A stretch of DNA of 6,861 nt, from positions 1 through 6,861 of the forward strand of contig JAFROA010000272.1 of NCBI GenBank assembly GCA_017429885.1, written 5' to 3'. Position 1 is the first letter of the stretch. The number at the start of each line of letters is the position of its first letter. Below, piece by piece: positions 5,331 to 6,861 of this stretch. The notes beneath the pieces are model-generated. The model was given only the letters and a program-made list of their open reading frames with translations. It had not been told where the DNA came from and ran no database searches. The position numbers and the translations under genes are program-made. Source of the stretch: Bacteroidales bacterium (GTDB lineage: Bacteria; Bacteroidota; Bacteroidia; Bacteroidales; UBA932).

Positions 5331-6861
5331 TTACCTGATGTTGGCAATGCTCATAATGTCGGCGAATACGCCGGCGGCGGTCACTTCAGCTCCCGCGCCG
5401 TAGCCTTGAATCAGCATAGGGTGCTTGTTGTAGCGCTCAGTTGTGAGGAGTATGATGTTGTTGGAACCGTCCAAAACGTAGAATGAGTGTTGCATGGGGA
5501 TTTCCTTGAGGGAGACAGAGCACTTGCCTTGGTCATTGGTCGCGACGAAGCGCCACCGTTTGCCCTCTGCCGCGAGCCTCTTCCTTTCGGCCTCGAACTT
5601 CTCATCCAGCTGGGGAAGCTTTTCCCAGAACTCTTCCAATGAACAATCGAAGAAAGATTCGGGAATAAAGAGGTTAGCTTCAACATCACTCATCTCTACC
5701 TGGTATCCGGCCTCGCGGGACAGGATGACAAGCTTACGGATAACATCCGTGCCTGAGAGATCCATCCTGGGATCCGGCTCGGAGAAGCCCTGCTCTTTCG
5801 CCATCCTGACTGTCTGGCTGAAGGGAATGTCTTCAGAGAGAGTGTTGAATATGAAATTCAATGTCCCGCTTACCACGGCCTCCATTTTCAGGATACGATC
5901 TCCACTGTTGCGGAGGTCGTTGATGGTCCCTATGATAGGAAGCCCGGCCCCGACATTGGTCTCGAAGAGGTACTTCACGCCGCGCATCCTGGATATGTCC
6001 TTCAGTCTCTTGTAGTTGGAATAATCAGATGAGGCGGCTATCTTATTGGCGGCCACCACAGAGATTCCCCTGCTCAAGAATTCCTCGTAGAGGGAGGCTA
6101 TCTCCGCGTTTGCGGTGCAGTCGACGAACACGGAGTTGAATATATTCATGCCTATGACCTCGTCCCTAAGTCTCGCCGGGGTTAAGGAAATGCCTTCTTC
6201 GAGCCGCGTCCGCCATTCTTCGAGATCAATGCCGTCCCTGTTGAATACGCCTTTGACACTTCTGGCCATTCCGACCACGTTGATTTTCAGGTTGTGCTCA
6301 TCCATGAGTTTCTGCCTCTGGCTCTGAATCTGCGAGATGAGCCTTCCACCGACTGTTCCGACTCCGCAAAGGAAAATGTTAAGCTCCTGATATTCAGACA
6401 GGAAGAAACTGTCGTGAATCACATTGAGGGACTTGCGAAGTTGGCTGCGATCCACTATGAATGAGATGTTGGATTCGGATGCGTCCTGCGCGAAGGCACT
6501 GACACTGATTCCGTTACGTCCCAAGGTTGAGAACAACTGCCCGGCTATCCCGGGAGTGTTTCTCATATTGTCTCCGATCACGGAAAGGGCGGCGAGTCCG
6601 TCTTTCACCTTGACAGGGGAAAGGGAGCCGTTGTCGATCTCCCGCGCGAAAGTCCAGTCCAACACGCTTTTGGCTCTTGCAGCGTCATTCGAGCTGACAC
6701 CTATTGAGATTCCGGTCTCCGAGGCTGACTGGCAGACCAGGAACGCGCTGATTCTCTCGAGCGCAAGGGCCGTGAAAACACGGCAGTTGACACCCACGAC
6801 TCCAGCCATTGATGTTCCCGATAATGTGATGAGACTGACATTGTCGATGGAAGAGACGCCC
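5331..6861 (-). CDS. thrA: Bifunctional aspartokinase/homoserine dehydrogenase, 5' truncated by window
   Basis: The frame is open from the window edge to TAA at 5331-5333, giving about 509 residues. Relatives are about 810-820, so roughly 300 residues of the aspartokinase catalytic domain lie outside. What is present begins within the two regulatory ACT domains (GVSSIDNVSLITLSG at the edge; the second starts near VKDGLAALSVIG, about 6605-6565). The homoserine dehydrogenase half follows: NAD(P) site CGVGTVG (about 6368-6348), VVAANK with the conserved Lys (codon 6044-6042), substrate loop ETNVGAGLPIIG, SGTLNFIFN, and EPDPRMDLSGTDVIRK carrying the catalytic Glu, Asp and Lys in the normal 11- and 4-residue spacing. 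The enzyme phosphorylates aspartate and later reduces aspartate semialdehyde to homoserine for threonine and methionine synthesis; the ACT domains normally give threonine feedback inhibition. The ATG at 6809 is internal, not the start. The gene symbol is by architecture. Confidence 0.95.
   Translation of the reverse strand, partial: GVSSIDNVSLITLSGTSMAGVVGVNCRVFTALALERISAFLVCQSASETGISIGVSSNDAARAKSVLDWTFAREIDNGSLSPVKVKDGLAALSVIGDNMRNTPGIAGQLFSTLGRNGISVSAFAQDASESNISFIVDRSQLRKSLNVIHDSFFLSEYQELNIFLCGVGTVGGRLISQIQSQRQKLMDEHNLKINVVGMARSVKGVFNRDGIDLEEWRTRLEEGISLTPARLRDEVIGMNIFNSVFVDCTANAEIASLYEEFLSRGISVVAANKIAASSDYSNYKRLKDISRMRGVKYLFETNVGAGLPIIGTINDLRNSGDRILKMEAVVSGTLNFIFNTLSEDIPFSQTVRMAKEQGFSEPDPRMDLSGTDVIRKLVILSREAGYQVEMSDVEANLFIPESFFDCSLEEFWEKLPQLDEKFEAERKRLAAEGKRWRFVATNDQGKCSVSLKEIPMQHSFYVLDGSNNIILLTTERYNKHPMLIQGYGAGAEVTAAGVFADIMSIANIR

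Overview
The window looks like chromosomal DNA from a Bacteroidota bacterium, most likely Bacteroidales. The evidence is a fused aspartokinase/homoserine dehydrogenase, a GH78 alpha-L-rhamnosidase beside an exported SGNH esterase, start codons without strong Shine-Dalgarno sequences, and moderate G+C. The species cannot be named from the sequence.

Layout. Positions 1-285 (+) are the 3' end of a GH78 alpha-L-rhamnosidase. It runs tail to tail, with an 11-nt overlap, into an exported SGNH/GDSL hydrolase (275-1039, -). A 63-nt divergent region (1040-1102) separates that gene from a tightly packed plus-strand cluster: a Tat-type FAD-dependent oxidoreductase (1103-2410), an EamA/DMT transporter (2421-3341), a phosphoglycolate-phosphatase-like HAD hydrolase (3352-4152) and a second exported SGNH hydrolase (4163-4834). 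All three gaps in the cluster are exactly 10 nt, which suggests one operon. Six nucleotides beyond the last stop lies a convergent minus-strand pair: a fused aspartokinase/homoserine dehydrogenase (5331-6861, 5' end outside the window), followed after 1 nt by a small membrane-anchored coiled-coil protein of unknown function (4841-5329).

How the genes may work together. The rhamnosidase and first SGNH esterase fit removal of rhamnose and acyl groups from plant pectin-like glycans. The FAD oxidoreductase, transporter, phosphatase and second esterase are probably cotranscribed but do not form a pathway I recognise. The homoserine dehydrogenase belongs to threonine/methionine biosynthesis and is a separate unit.

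Most interesting. (1) The HAD gene carries a 132-nt (44-codon), G+C-rich, in-frame insert between catalytic motifs III and IV. It has imperfect terminal inverted repeats, internal repeats and a 4-nt flanking direct repeat. Removing it restores an ordinary 222-residue phosphatase. This resembles the protein-coding palindromic elements of Rickettsia (RPE), which I do not know to be described in this lineage. (2) A 39-bp almost perfect palindrome lies inside the coding sequence of the unknown coiled-coil protein. Every stretch over 300 nt is occupied by a gene. I saw no tRNA, rRNA, CRISPR array, transposase or riboswitch.
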